Source: a virus. Taken from it: a stretch of DNA of 51,801 bases. A program made the position numbers and the translations under genes. The notes beneath the pieces are model-generated. The model did not search any database. It was not told the DNA's origin and saw only the letters and a list, made by a program, of their open reading frames with translations. Where the stretch lies: positions 1 through 51,801 of the IMG/VR virus record IMGVR_UViG_3300011118_000008, one strand, 5' to 3'. Shown piece by piece: positions 23,625 through 31,397 of this stretch (position 1 is the stretch's first letter; each line of letters starts with the position of its first letter).

Positions 23625-23804
23625 ATGAAAACAAATAGAAGTTTTATGCAGAAAACGTTTGTTGGGCTTGGTGCAATTCTAATTCCGGGAACTTCAAAAT
23701 ATGGGACATCTTTACTACTTAATGCTCTTCCTTCTTATAGAAGATTACGTTTAGCAGAAGATTTAGTATGTTTAGTACGTAAAGAGAAGAAAGATAGTGG
23801 TTGA
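23625..23804 (+). CDS. 59-residue chimeric ORF carrying an exact portal peptide
   Basis: Opens at an ATG three bases after the portal stop. Residues 1-23 are new and partly hydrophobic (FVGLGAILIPGTS), residues about 24-46 are identical to portal residues KYGTSLLLNALPSYRRLRL plus AED, and the tail is basic (VRKEKKDSG). It is in the same reading frame as the portal copy. It could be an inert recombination scar or a small peptide that interferes with portal assembly. The ribosome binding site is weak. Confidence 0.5.
   Translation: MKTNRSFMQKTFVGLGAILIPGTSKYGTSLLLNALPSYRRLRLAEDLVCLVRKEKKDSG
23695..23762 (+). repeat. 68-bp direct repeat, copy 2 (downstream of portal gene)
   Basis: Exact copy of 21340-21407, 2.3 kb downstream and outside the portal coding sequence. 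No mismatch seen, so the duplication is recent or kept by gene conversion. Confidence 0.9.
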
Positions 23805-23805
23805 T

Positions 23806-23937
23806 ATGAAAAAGTTTATTTGTACTGCAGAGGTAGTGGTAGAAGCTGAGTATGAAAATGATGCTTGGATTGAGTTATTATGTATGATGGATGCTCATGA
23901 TATTAGTTGGGAAGTTGAAGAGAAAGAGGATAAGTAA
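23806..23937 (+). CDS. Small hypothetical protein (43 aa)
   Basis: Acidic 43-residue frame: MKKFICTAEVVVEAEYENDA, then WIELLCMMDAHDISWEVEE. It starts one base after the chimeric ORF. The short beta-alpha-beta-like pattern is common in tiny phage proteins. No family recognised. Confidence 0.5.
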   Translation: MKKFICTAEVVVEAEYENDAWIELLCMMDAHDISWEVEEKEDK

Positions 23938-23960
23938 GAGATGAGAAGTTAGGTGACAAA

Positions 23961-24377
23961 ATGAGCAGAGAGATAAAATTCAGAGGTTTAACAAAAGACG
24001 GTAGGTTGGTGTATGGTTGCTTGTACGAATTTCGCAATTCAAGCTATATCACCATAAATAAAGCACACCCAAAATATAACGCAGGATTTCAGACGAAATC
24101 TTTTAATTATGGGTTATTAATACACCCATCTTTTGAAGTCATCCCCGAAACCGTCGGCCAGAGCACCGGCCTCTGCGACAAGAACGGCAAAGACTTGGGC
24201 TGGTACGCAGGCGATATAATACAAAAAGGGGAAATCATACGAGCCATCACTGTTGATTGGGAACACGGCCGAAGATTTATGCTGGGAAAACATATATTGT
24301 GTAAACAAGACGGTAGATGTGGAACGAAAATCGGCAACGTCCACAACAATCCAGAGCTAATAGAGGAGAGTAAGTGA
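23961..24377 (+). CDS. YopX family protein
   Basis: 138 residues with the YopX pattern: REIKFRGLTKDGRLVYGCLY, FEVIPETVGQSTGLCDKNGK, WYAGDIIQKGEIIR, VDWEHGRRFM and the ending IGNVHNNPELIEE. YopX proteins are widespread in phages and prophages and their function is unknown. Good AGGTGA start. About 24130-24260 is clearly richer in G and C (CCGTCGGCCAGAGCACCGG) than anything nearby, so the gene looks recently acquired. Confidence 0.9.
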   Translation: MSREIKFRGLTKDGRLVYGCLYEFRNSSYITINKAHPKYNAGFQTKSFNYGLLIHPSFEVIPETVGQSTGLCDKNGKDLGWYAGDIIQKGEIIRAITVDWEHGRRFMLGKHILCKQDGRCGTKIGNVHNNPELIEESK

Positions 24378-24523
24378 AAACTCACAGCAAATCTCCAAGG
24401 TGGTTGATACAAGAAGGACACTTTTTTGATATACTTTGTGTAAAGATTGGAGATAAAAATATTACAGCAATTACTGAATTAAGAGGTATGAAAGAAAAGT
24501 TACTTGATTGTATAAATGTATGA
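24374..24523 (+). CDS. Small hypothetical protein (49 aa), GTG start
   Basis: 49-residue frame opened by GTG inside the YopX stop region, behind GAGGAGAG. Reads VKTHSKSPRWLIQEGHFFDI, then LCVKIGDKNITAI and a helical end. The overlap and strong ribosome binding site support it. No family recognised. Confidence 0.5.
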   Translation: MKTHSKSPRWLIQEGHFFDILCVKIGDKNITAITELRGMKEKLLDCINV

Positions 24524-24540
24524 GAATTAAGAGAGGAGAG

Positions 24541-24639
24541 ATGAAAAACTATTATTTAGCCGCTGCAGTATGGATATTTATTGTAGTAATGTTGGGTACA
24601 GCTGCACTTTTTATCCAATTTGCACTGCCTACAAAATGA
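24541..24639 (+). CDS. Single-helix membrane micropeptide (32 aa)
   Basis: 32 residues, nearly all one transmembrane helix: YYLAAAVWIFIVVMLGTAAL. A strong GAGGAGAG precedes the ATG and its stop overlaps the next gene (ATGA), both favouring translation. Small phage membrane peptides of this kind can act in lysis timing or superinfection exclusion, but nothing specific is visible. Confidence 0.5.
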   Translation: MKNYYLAAAVWIFIVVMLGTAALFIQFALPTK

Positions 24640-24833
24640 GTATGAAAAGAATTGATCCATTCTGTTTGATTCATGGCAAGAAGATGTCAGAGCATGTTTG
24701 TTTATACTGCTGCCTATGTTTTAAGCCTCTAACTCCTGAACAATGTAATGTTCGAGAAGATGGTCAAAAGGAGGATGTTTGTAAATCTTGTGCAGAGAAA
24801 GAAAAGAAGATATTAGGAGAGAAAGATGGATGA
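24636..24833 (+). CDS. Small cysteine-rich zinc-binding protein
   Basis: 65 residues from the ATG overlapping the micropeptide stop (an ATG two codons later is possible). CLIHGKKMSEHVCLYCCLCF, then EQCN and DVCKSCAEKEKK: several CxxC/CxC pairs in a ribbon layout. It overlaps the next gene by 8 bases. Confidence 0.65.
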   Translation: MSMKRIDPFCLIHGKKMSEHVCLYCCLCFKPLTPEQCNVREDGQKEDVCKSCAEKEKKILGEKDG

Positions 24834-25281
24834 AAGTAAACAGATAGGTACCAGGCAATCACTTGGTCCTGAATTCCTTGGAGCAGAATTAGAAAGAGTT
24901 CATTACATTCCTGTTAGTGGAATTGGTTATAAATCTGTAACCCTTTGCTTTAGTAATGATAAAACTATTCATCTTGAGGTAGAGCTAGATATGAGCAAGC
25001 AGGGAGTGCGGCCTGTTATTAGGATGACAAAAGGACAATGGGAAATGATAAAGGCTGCACCAATAATTCCAGTAATTGATGAGCAAGATATTTCTCCACT
25101 GCCTCCTCCACCTGATAATGAGTATCTAAAAGAGGGAGATACAAAGTCAAGAGTGCATCTAATATCTGCTGAAGAAAGCCTAAAGGATCTGATGCAAGAC
25201 CTTGCAAGTCATTTGGGAAGGATGTTTAATGAAAAGATGGATGGATTAATCCGAGAGTATAAGTTTTCAAATCGGGTATGA
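24826..25281 (+). CDS. Hypothetical protein with proline-rich linker
   Basis: 151 residues: a beta-rich N-terminal half of about 75 residues (GIGYKSVTLCFSNDKTIHLE), a linker DISPLPPPPDNEY and a helical C-terminal part (SLKDLMQDLASHLGRMFNEK). It overlaps the preceding gene by 8 bases. No family recognised. Confidence 0.7.
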   Translation: MDESKQIGTRQSLGPEFLGAELERVHYIPVSGIGYKSVTLCFSNDKTIHLEVELDMSKQGVRPVIRMTKGQWEMIKAAPIIPVIDEQDISPLPPPPDNEYLKEGDTKSRVHLISAEESLKDLMQDLASHLGRMFNEKMDGLIREYKFSNRV

Positions 25282-25338
25282 TGGATATCATAGTTTTGAT
25301 GTTGAGGTTTTTGAACCAAGAATTATAGAAGGATGAGA

Positions 25339-25596
25339 ATGAATGTCGGAGATATAATAGGTAATGTTTTTATGTACACTGGTCTTGTAGGATTAGTACT
25401 TGCTCTTCTTGTTAAGCTACTTACTTATTCTTACAAACAATATATGGTGCATTGTAAGCGATTAGATGGTAGTCCAACTTATGATATGATAAAGGCTTTT
25501 AGCAAAAGAGGTGCGAAGATAAAGGCTATTCAGAAACATTTGGGTGAGTTTACTGCAGTTACTAAAGTAGTAAGGTATAGAGAAGAGAGATTGTAG
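25339..25596 (+). CDS. Small membrane protein
   Basis: 85 residues from the ATG at 25339, six bases after GAAGG (an ATG at 25333 abuts that site). One N-terminal transmembrane helix (VFMYTGLVGLVLALLVKLLT, about 9-28), then a basic soluble part with KRGAKIKAIQKHLGE. No family recognised. Confidence 0.6.
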   Translation: MNVGDIIGNVFMYTGLVGLVLALLVKLLTYSYKQYMVHCKRLDGSPTYDMIKAFSKRGAKIKAIQKHLGEFTAVTKVVRYREERL

Positions 25597-25600
25597 GAGA

Positions 25601-26026
25601 ATGAAAATACAGATAAGAAAGATAAAGAAACTTACTGCTCAAGCACGTAAAGAACTTCAAAGAAGAGAAAGTGAGGAAGAGATGAAAGCAGTATGTTGGA
25701 AGTGCATACATCTTAAATCAGCAGAGGAACAATCTCATATTGAAATTAGAGGTTTGAATGTTTCTGGAAAACCAGCTAAGTATAGAATATGGGATAAGCA
25801 TCGTTGTAAATTAGAACAAGAAGATAGGTATCCAAAACATTGTGATTTTAAGTTGAATGTAAAACTTATGGAGGAGTTGGATAGAAGGTATCCTGATTTA
25901 GTAGCAATAAGTAAGAAGATAGATGATTCAAGAAAGAGAGTGGAAATTGTTTCTGATGAATTCAATATTGTAATGCAGATAAGGAAATCTTTTGATAAGA
26001 TTAAAGAGATAGCAGGAATTGCATAA
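25601..26026 (+). CDS. Hypothetical protein with cysteine/histidine cluster
   Basis: 141 residues: basic N-terminus (KIQIRKIKKLTAQARKELQR), then CWKCIH, HRCKLEQEDRYPKHCDF, which could bind one zinc ion, and a helical C-terminal half of about 50 residues with coiled-coil character. Good GGAG start. Role unknown. Confidence 0.65.
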   Translation: MKIQIRKIKKLTAQARKELQRRESEEEMKAVCWKCIHLKSAEEQSHIEIRGLNVSGKPAKYRIWDKHRCKLEQEDRYPKHCDFKLNVKLMEELDRRYPDLVAISKKIDDSRKRVEIVSDEFNIVMQIRKSFDKIKEIAGIA

Positions 26027-26157
26027 GAGGTAAGAAGTTTGGATGAGGATAGAAGAATAGATGTTGGGTTGATGGTTGAGCAATGAATGATAAAGATGCT
26101 AACAAATTCATGGTTGCTTTTGCAAAGAAGATTATAGGATAAGTAGGAGAAATAGAA

Positions 26158-26643
26158 ATGATTGAACATCCTGCAAAAATATTTCCTTGTGACTGTATGG
26201 GCGAAGGCCTTGTTGTAGTTAGGCAAGATGAATTATTAGATGATTGCATTGAGTCTTCCTATATTGAGATAGGGTTCTGGAACTTTGGCCATATATCTGA
26301 AAAGAGAGATTGGAAATGGAGATTACGAACTTGTTGGCTTATTCTTCGAAAAGGAACTTGCTGGACAGATATGGTTATGTTCAAGAAGAGAACAGCTAGA
26401 AATTTTGCCAATCATATTCTTTATTTACTAGGTAAGAAGCCTAAGATAAATGTGGGAAATTTATTGGTGAAGACTGGTTTTGAGAAAGTTACAGCAATGG
26501 ATAATGAGGAAGAACCTCATCCAATGCTTTGTGTTCAACATGGTGGTAGCCCTACTGGTGAAGTAATCAATGAGAAATATGGATTTTATTGTCCCAAATG
26601 CAAAGAATTTGAAGAGGATGCCAATATAATATATGATTTGTAA
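26158..26643 (+). CDS. Hypothetical protein of a common phage type, with C-terminal zinc ribbon
   Basis: 161 residues. CDCMGEGLVVVRQDEL, IEIGFWNFG, DWKWRLRTCWLILRKG and DMVMFKKRTARNFANHILYL form a pattern I know from many uncharacterised phage proteins; here it has an added C-terminal piece with CVQHGG...CPKCKEFEED. AGGAGA start. Function unknown. Confidence 0.7.
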   Translation: MIEHPAKIFPCDCMGEGLVVVRQDELLDDCIESSYIEIGFWNFGHISEKRDWKWRLRTCWLILRKGTCWTDMVMFKKRTARNFANHILYLLGKKPKINVGNLLVKTGFEKVTAMDNEEEPHPMLCVQHGGSPTGEVINEKYGFYCPKCKEFEEDANIIYDL

Positions 26644-26658
26644 ATTAAGGGAAAGAAA

Positions 26659-26886
26659 ATGAAATCTTTTTTAACACTATCAGAAATGAAAGGGAGCAGA
26701 GCTATTAAGTGTAGCTGCAATAATCATGGAAGATATGTAAACAAGTATGGTAGTAAAGTTGTTTCTATCTGCCGAGGTAAGGCAAAACATTTCCAAAAAG
26801 TAGATGGTGCAATGAGAGTAGGAGATACTCAATGCCAAAGTCATTTTAAAGTTTTCCAACTATATCAAAAGTATTCCATAATGTAG
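26659..26886 (+). CDS. Small basic cysteine-containing protein
   Basis: 75 residues, CSCNNHGRYVNK and later CRGKAKHF and CQSHF; basic, possibly nucleic-acid binding. AAGGGAAAG precedes the ATG. The 3' end overlaps an alternate frame that runs on towards the next gene. Confidence 0.55.
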   Translation: MKSFLTLSEMKGSRAIKCSCNNHGRYVNKYGSKVVSICRGKAKHFQKVDGAMRVGDTQCQSHFKVFQLYQKYSIM

Positions 26887-26942
26887 AAGTACCTGAGGAA
26901 GTTGAAGAATCTAAACTTAATGAAGAGGATGAAGGGATAGTG

Positions 26943-27215
26943 ATGGATAACTTGATTGAGAGTTTATTGAATTCGGACGAGAAAGATTTTGTAGAAAGTT
27001 GTAAGTATGGTTTGGTAGTTGTGGATGAAACCTCTGAAATTTTTCATTTTTGTGCATACTTAAATAAACCTACAGAGGTGGATAAACAAAATCTTTACTA
27101 TGAGTTAAAGACAGATGAATCATTTGGTCTAACAGATAGGATTGATAAGTTGACAATAGAAGAAGCTTCCCAAGAAGTGTTAGATCAATATATCCGGCAA
27201 CTGGCTGATGAATAA
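26943..27215 (+). CDS. Hypothetical protein (start region possibly disrupted)
   Basis: 90 acidic residues from the ATG at 26943. The frame is open upstream for about 30 more codons with sensible sequence (KVFHNVEVPEEVEESKLNEE) back to a TAA five codons after an ATG at 26832. One base change would therefore give a longer protein. Family unknown. Confidence 0.6.
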   Translation: MDNLIESLLNSDEKDFVESCKYGLVVVDETSEIFHFCAYLNKPTEVDKQNLYYELKTDESFGLTDRIDKLTIEEASQEVLDQYIRQLADE

Positions 27216-27254
27216 GTAGCTTAAACTATTTTGAGTTTACTAGAGGTAGATAAA

Positions 27255-27461
27255 ATGTCTGACTTACCTAAGAAAATAAATCTATTGCTTCAACAAGCAA
27301 GCCTTCTTCCTTTAGAGAATGCAACTATGCTTTCCAAAATTGAAGATTTATCAGTTGAAGTCCGTGAGTTTCTTATTCAAGCAATAAAAGATAAGAAGTT
27401 GTATAAGGTGTTGGATATTTTAGGTATTGAATTTGGAAAAGATATTAGTAATGAAGAATAA
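27255..27461 (+). CDS. Small helical protein
   Basis: 68 residues from the ATG at 27255 behind AGAGGTAG. Amphipathic helices (LPKKINLLLQQASLL, LSVEVREFLIQAIKDKK). No family recognised. Confidence 0.6.
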   Translation: MSDLPKKINLLLQQASLLPLENATMLSKIEDLSVEVREFLIQAIKDKKLYKVLDILGIEFGKDISNEE

Positions 27462-27518
27462 TTGGTTATTCATTGAAAGGAAGCGAAGTTAGAAAAGATT
27501 TGGAGAAAGGAACAAAGG

Positions 27519-28328
27519 ATGAAAAAGTGGTTTAATCCAATAGTAGTTTTTATTATTATAGTAGCTCTTCTAACAATTGGATGGATTCTTAATACTTCTC
27601 AAAGTTCTAGTAAAGTTACTATAGGAAGGACTTTACCTTATGTAGTAGCAGAAGTTAGATCTGCTGTTGTAAAGATTAGGGTAGAAGGGATTGGTTCTGG
27701 CTCTGGAGTATTCATTAGACCTAATCTTATTCTTACAGCTGGACATATACTTAGTATGGATAGGGAGAGTAAGTTAACTAATTGGTTATGTATGAATGAT
27801 GAGGGATGGGATGAACCAACTAAATTTATTATCACTTGCGACAATGGAGTTAAATTAATAGCAACAAAATATTATCGAGAACCCAATCTTGATGTAGGTT
27901 TTCTTGAAGTAAATATAAATGATCCAAATTGCTTTTATGATTCAAATAGTGTAAAAAGTTTGGATATACCATTATTAGAATTTTCAGATGTGATTGTAGG
28001 AGAAGAAGTTTTTGCTATAGGAAGTCCTTTGGGTGTTTTGTTCAATTCAGTAACATTTGGTATTGTTTCAGCATTAGATAGAAAGGATATATCTTATTTC
28101 TGGAATTCTCCTTTGATACAAACAGATTGTCCCATAAATCCTGGAAATAGTGGTGGACCACTTTTCAATATGAAAGGTAATATTGTTGGTATAGTTGTAG
28201 GAGGATATGACTATACAGATGGATTAAGTTTATGTATTCCTGCAAAAATTATTCAATTTGTTATTAAGAAATACGATGCTTTCAAAGAGTTAGAAGAAGC
28301 GATAGGAGCTCAACAAATACTGAGGTAG
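27519..28328 (+). CDS. Membrane-anchored trypsin-like serine protease
   Basis: 269 residues. An N-terminal signal anchor (IVVFIIIVALLTIGWIL, about 8-24) with a positively charged start places the rest outside the cytoplasmic membrane. The chymotrypsin/HtrA-like domain has the full triad: His76 in LILTAGHIL, Asp125 in NLDVGFLEV and Ser211 in NPGNSGGPLF. There is no PDZ domain, so it is shorter than DegP/DegS. A periplasmic role is likely, such as cleaving envelope proteins for lysis, exclusion or receptor change. The AAAGGA site is 5-6 bases from the ATG. Confidence 0.88.
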   Translation: MKKWFNPIVVFIIIVALLTIGWILNTSQSSSKVTIGRTLPYVVAEVRSAVVKIRVEGIGSGSGVFIRPNLILTAGHILSMDRESKLTNWLCMNDEGWDEPTKFIITCDNGVKLIATKYYREPNLDVGFLEVNINDPNCFYDSNSVKSLDIPLLEFSDVIVGEEVFAIGSPLGVLFNSVTFGIVSALDRKDISYFWNSPLIQTDCPINPGNSGGPLFNMKGNIVGIVVGGYDYTDGLSLCIPAKIIQFVIKKYDAFKELEEAIGAQQILR

Positions 28329-28368
28329 ATAGTATGATAGTCAGGATTGGGAAAAGAAAGAATAAATC

Positions 28369-28821
28369 ATGAAAAAAGCAGATGGAATTTCTTTATCTTT
28401 AAGTTCATTTGAAAAGGGTCTTTGGTATGATCATGATGAGTGTGAGTATCATCCTGAGGGTTACGGAATTAGATTCCATATTGTGTGGGGTAAATGGTTA
28501 ATGCCTATTCCTTGTTTTCATAAGTTAGATTTTTGGAAGCAAAAATTAGGATTGAAGAATAGTGGTACTAATTATAATTATTGGCATGGCGGGGAATGGT
28601 GGTTTGTTTTAAGAGTTCCTTTTATGATAGGACCATTTTTAGCAATAGCTTTTCGTAATTATGGAGTATACTTTGGATTTAAGACGTATGGTGCTACTTC
28701 AAGATTAAATACTCCAGAACGATATGGTAAGTGGATGAGGCCAGAAGAATTTGGACCTATTGGTGATGAAGCAAGATATTTACAGTTGTCGGCTACTATT
28801 AGAAGTACAAGATGGGAGTAG
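28369..28821 (+). CDS. Aromatic-rich hypothetical protein
   Basis: 150 residues with many Trp, Tyr, Phe and Gly (WHGGEWWFVLRVPFMIGPF, FRNYGVYFGFKTYG). Beta-rich with one weakly hydrophobic stretch; probably soluble or membrane-associated. I have a sense of a recurrent phage protein with RPEEFG near the end, but do not assign a family. Confidence 0.65.
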   Translation: MKKADGISLSLSSFEKGLWYDHDECEYHPEGYGIRFHIVWGKWLMPIPCFHKLDFWKQKLGLKNSGTNYNYWHGGEWWFVLRVPFMIGPFLAIAFRNYGVYFGFKTYGATSRLNTPERYGKWMRPEEFGPIGDEARYLQLSATIRSTRWE

Positions 28822-28873
28822 AATACATTTTGTTGTATTAGAAAGTAATTTGAAGAAGAAAGAGAGGTAGAAG

Positions 28874-29434
28874 ATGAGTGGAAGTAGTTCATTTATTGGA
28901 TTGATAGTAGTTGCTTTGTTATGTTTAGTTGTAACTTTATCAGTATCTGGATGCCATTCAGCATTCAAACAGAAGGAAGCAAAGATTGTACAAGAACCAA
29001 CTACTTCAACAGAACGATTGTGGGCAATAGCTAAGAAAAGTAGTGCACTGACCTGGTTGGCTATTCCAATCATAGCTTTGGGTGCTGTGGCTATGTTCAA
29101 TGGAGCTGTTAAACTTGGAATGTCTGCTATTATCTTTGGTTCTGTTAATTTGTTTATGGCATTAGCAACGGCACGATTTGCTCTTATTATGGCTACGTGT
29201 GGATTGATTGGTTCTGTGGCTGCTGTTGCTGCTAGTATCTTGGCCAAGAACAAAGCTTTGAAAGAAGTTGTTTTTGGAGTACAGAAGATTAAGGATAATG
29301 CGGATGAGAATAATGTTGATTTGGTGTTTCAGGATAAGATGAGAGAAGTATTACAGAAACAAACAAAGTCAACAAAGAAGTTTGTGAAGAAGATTAAATC
29401 CAAACTAAATAAGAAAGAAGAAGGGAAAGCATAA
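28874..29434 (+). CDS. Putative lipoprotein with extra membrane helices
   Basis: 186 residues. The N-terminal hydrophobic segment ends in LSVSGC, a lipobox, so Cys27 may be lipidated after signal peptidase II cleavage. Two or three further hydrophobic segments (LTWLAIPIIALGAVAMF, MSAIIFGSVNLFMALATARF, IMATCGLIGSVAAVAASIL) follow, then a lysine-rich coiled-coil tail. The combination suggests an envelope protein, possibly in lysis or exclusion. Its stop overlaps the next ATG. Confidence 0.6.
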   Translation: MSGSSSFIGLIVVALLCLVVTLSVSGCHSAFKQKEAKIVQEPTTSTERLWAIAKKSSALTWLAIPIIALGAVAMFNGAVKLGMSAIIFGSVNLFMALATARFALIMATCGLIGSVAAVAASILAKNKALKEVVFGVQKIKDNADENNVDLVFQDKMREVLQKQTKSTKKFVKKIKSKLNKKEEGKA

Positions 29435-29682
29435 TGTGGAATTGGATAATTTTAGTTCTACTAACAGCAGTGGGTATATATGATTTGTATTTATATGCCT
29501 GGGCTAAAGTTCTTACTATTACTCAAAGAGTTCATGCAGTAGCAAAGAAGTATCCTAGATGGATAAGAATAGTATTATCATTTATCCTTCTTGGATTTAG
29601 TTGGTATCTTGGTGGTCCAAGGATATTCGTACCAACATTGTTAGGTTGGTTATTGTGCCATCTAATTGGATGGGATTTTTAG
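29434..29682 (+). CDS. Small membrane protein, holin-like size
   Basis: 82 residues. Helix about 2-20 (WNWIILVLLTAVGIYDLYLY), a basic stretch, and a second hydrophobic region about 48-80 (IRIVLSFILLGFSWYLGG and onwards). Size and topology would suit a class II holin, but no endolysin is next to it, so this stays open. Overlaps the putative lipoprotein gene by one base. Confidence 0.55.
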   Translation: MWNWIILVLLTAVGIYDLYLYAWAKVLTITQRVHAVAKKYPRWIRIVLSFILLGFSWYLGGPRIFVPTLLGWLLCHLIGWDF

Positions 29683-29732
29683 TCATTTATTTTGGCAAGA
29701 ATAAAGAGAGAATTTAAGTAGGAGAGAAAGAA

Positions 29733-30410
29733 ATGAGTAGAGTAATAAATAAACTTGTGCAAGCTTCAGGAGGATGGGAGAAGTTTCTTTATCAGATTTT
29801 GAAAGATTTGCTTGTTGAAGTAGATCCTACAAATGCTGGAACTGAATTGCAACTTGCTTATGATGAGGCTAAAGAAGTTCTTGAAGCATATGAAGAAGTA
29901 GATGAGGAAGATATGAAGGATAAGTGGATTGAGCAGACAAAACATCCACATCAACAGTATGAGCCTCCGATACATATACCAAGTAGTCAAGTTCAACCAG
30001 TTGTAGAAGGAGGTAGTAAGGTAGTAGAGGCTCATAAACCTGCTTTAGTACCAGAATCTCCTAAACCTAAACCAATAAGGCAAGTTAGGAATTTGACAGC
30101 TCGGGTACATGTGGATGCAGAAATTGGTTCAAGTCAGGGAGATCTTCCAATTCCTGCAGGTTATTCATTACATAATAGGGATCATATGACTGTTGAAACT
30201 CAAGGTAGAGCAGAACTTGGAAGAGGTAGCTCAGATGGCCAAGTTAGAGGACCAGGTGCTTCTGGGTATATTTCATTAAATGGGAAATATAAATTGGTAT
30301 TTACAGATACTAATTTGGGTTCTGGAATAGTACATTTCACAGTAATACAGGATAAGAAGAAAGAAGTAGAGAAGAAAGATATTCAAGAAAAACAAGAAGA
30401 ACTTTCATAA
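29733..30410 (+). CDS. Hypothetical protein with proline-rich linker and beta domain
   Basis: 225 residues: helical acidic N-terminal 65, a proline-rich linker (PPIHIPSS, PESPKPKPIRQ), then a beta-rich domain of about 90 residues (HVDAEIGSSQGDLPIPAGYS, SGYISLNGKYKLVFTDTNLG), and a lysine/glutamate tail. The domain could be virion-associated. AGGAGA start. No family recognised. Confidence 0.65.
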   Translation: MSRVINKLVQASGGWEKFLYQILKDLLVEVDPTNAGTELQLAYDEAKEVLEAYEEVDEEDMKDKWIEQTKHPHQQYEPPIHIPSSQVQPVVEGGSKVVEAHKPALVPESPKPKPIRQVRNLTARVHVDAEIGSSQGDLPIPAGYSLHNRDHMTVETQGRAELGRGSSDGQVRGPGASGYISLNGKYKLVFTDTNLGSGIVHFTVIQDKKKEVEKKDIQEKQEELS

Positions 30411-30441
30411 TTATTACCGTGTATGAACACAATGAGACTAG

Positions 30442-30475
30442 TATAATTATAGGAGCTCTAAAGATGTTTAAGAGC
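30442..30475 (+). promoter_or_regulatory. Possible -10 box and leader hairpin before 30489
   Basis: In the 78-base gap, TATAAT occurs at 30442-30447, but no good -35 lies 16-18 bases upstream. An 8-bp stem with one bulged A (GCTCTAAA / TTTAAGAGC, 30455-30475) ends four bases before the GAGGAG site. Could be a weak promoter with a structured leader; AT-richness makes chance likely. Confidence 0.2.
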
Positions 30476-30488
30476 GAGGAGAATAACT

Positions 30489-30893
30489 ATGGCTCCATCA
30501 TATCCATCTAATTTTGAGTTAATGAATAAATGTGAGAGTGCAGAGGAAACTCCAGAACTTACTCTGGAGGAGTTAAGAAGAACTACTTGGGATTACTCTG
30601 CAGAAGGTGCTATTGGTTTATATAATGAGAAACCTATTTTGTTATACATGTTTGAAGTTAAAGAGTGTGGAGATGTGAATCCATTTGTTGTTGCAAAGTG
30701 TAATGTAGCGGAAGGATGGGTTGAACATATAGAAGTTGAGGGTGATCCTCTTAGAAATAAAGATGGAAGTGTGTTCTTTCCTGGTAAGCCAAAACGTGAT
30801 GTTAATGATGATGTTGTAAGAACAAAAGTAAATTGTAAAGTAGTAGTAGATGTTATTGATAGAAAAGGAAATGTTATTGTTACTTTGAGTTAG
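30489..30893 (+). CDS. Hypothetical beta-rich protein
   Basis: 134 residues: an acidic helical start with ELTLEELRRTTWDY, then strands (KPILLYMFEVKECGD, NCKVVVDVIDRKGNVIVTL). Strong GAGGAG start. The C-terminal part resembles a small immunoglobulin-like or OB-type fold, but no family is recognised. Confidence 0.65.
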   Translation: MAPSYPSNFELMNKCESAEETPELTLEELRRTTWDYSAEGAIGLYNEKPILLYMFEVKECGDVNPFVVAKCNVAEGWVEHIEVEGDPLRNKDGSVFFPGKPKRDVNDDVVRTKVNCKVVVDVIDRKGNVIVTLS

Positions 30894-30905
30894 TCGAGGA
30901 GTAAT

Positions 30906-31040
30906 ATGACTGTTAAAGAGCTAAAGGTGTTGCTGGAGAGTGTTCCAGATGATTATGATGTTAAGTATGAGGATGAACTTAAGATTACTCAAATAGAAGT
31001 AGATCATGAATATCAAGAGGTAACTTTAGAAAGTATATAA
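30906..31040 (+). CDS. Small acidic protein (44 aa)
   Basis: 44-residue frame behind GAGGAG: MTVKELKVLLESVPDDYDVK, then YEDELKITQIEVD. This matches a very common pattern of tiny phage proteins (tvkeL...L..vpddyeV), which supports it being real. The function of those proteins is unknown. Stop overlaps the cupin ATG. Confidence 0.65.
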   Translation: MTVKELKVLLESVPDDYDVKYEDELKITQIEVDHEYQEVTLESI

Positions 31041-31381
31041 TGTCTGAACAATGGCCAAAGTGCTGGGGAAGAAATACTGAGATTTTTAAGAATAGTTCTG
31101 TTAGTGTGAACTTTCTTGAACTTATCAAGGGTGGAGTTTGTTCTTGGCATTTTCATAGACATAAAGCTAATACATTTTATTTGGTATCAGGAAAGGTTTT
31201 GATAAAGACAGAACATAATGAAACAATATTGGAACCTGGAAATTCAATACTAGTGCAAGCTCCAATGAAACATCAGTTCGAGGCATTGGAAGATTCGAAG
31301 ATGATTGAGGTTATGCATATAGGCTATGATCCTTCTGATATTGTTCGAGAGACACAAGGATACATGAAGAAGAATACTTAA
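31040..31381 (+). CDS. Cupin-fold protein
   Basis: 113 residues. Cupin motif 1 GGVCSWHFHRHKANTFYLVSG (HxHxH kept, the usual Glu replaced by Asn) and motif 2 EPGNSILVQAPMKHQFEAL. Closest in shape to the cupin of type II mannose-6-phosphate isomerases or small sugar-binding cupins. Metal binding is likely through three His. A sugar-related role would fit a phage that also carries kdsA, but this is a guess. The ribosome binding site is weak, so it is probably coupled to the upstream ORF. Confidence 0.75.
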   Translation: MSEQWPKCWGRNTEIFKNSSVSVNFLELIKGGVCSWHFHRHKANTFYLVSGKVLIKTEHNETILEPGNSILVQAPMKHQFEALEDSKMIEVMHIGYDPSDIVRETQGYMKKNT

Positions 31382-31397
31382 CGTATTAAAGGATAGA

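Noticed and set aside
24107-24421. Minus-strand frame of 104 codons over the YopX gene
   Set aside because: The + strand frame has the full YopX pattern; the other is its shadow in a GC-richer stretch.
26086-26145. 19-codon frame in the gap 26027-26157
   Set aside because: Too short and without a ribosome binding site; probably a gene remnant.
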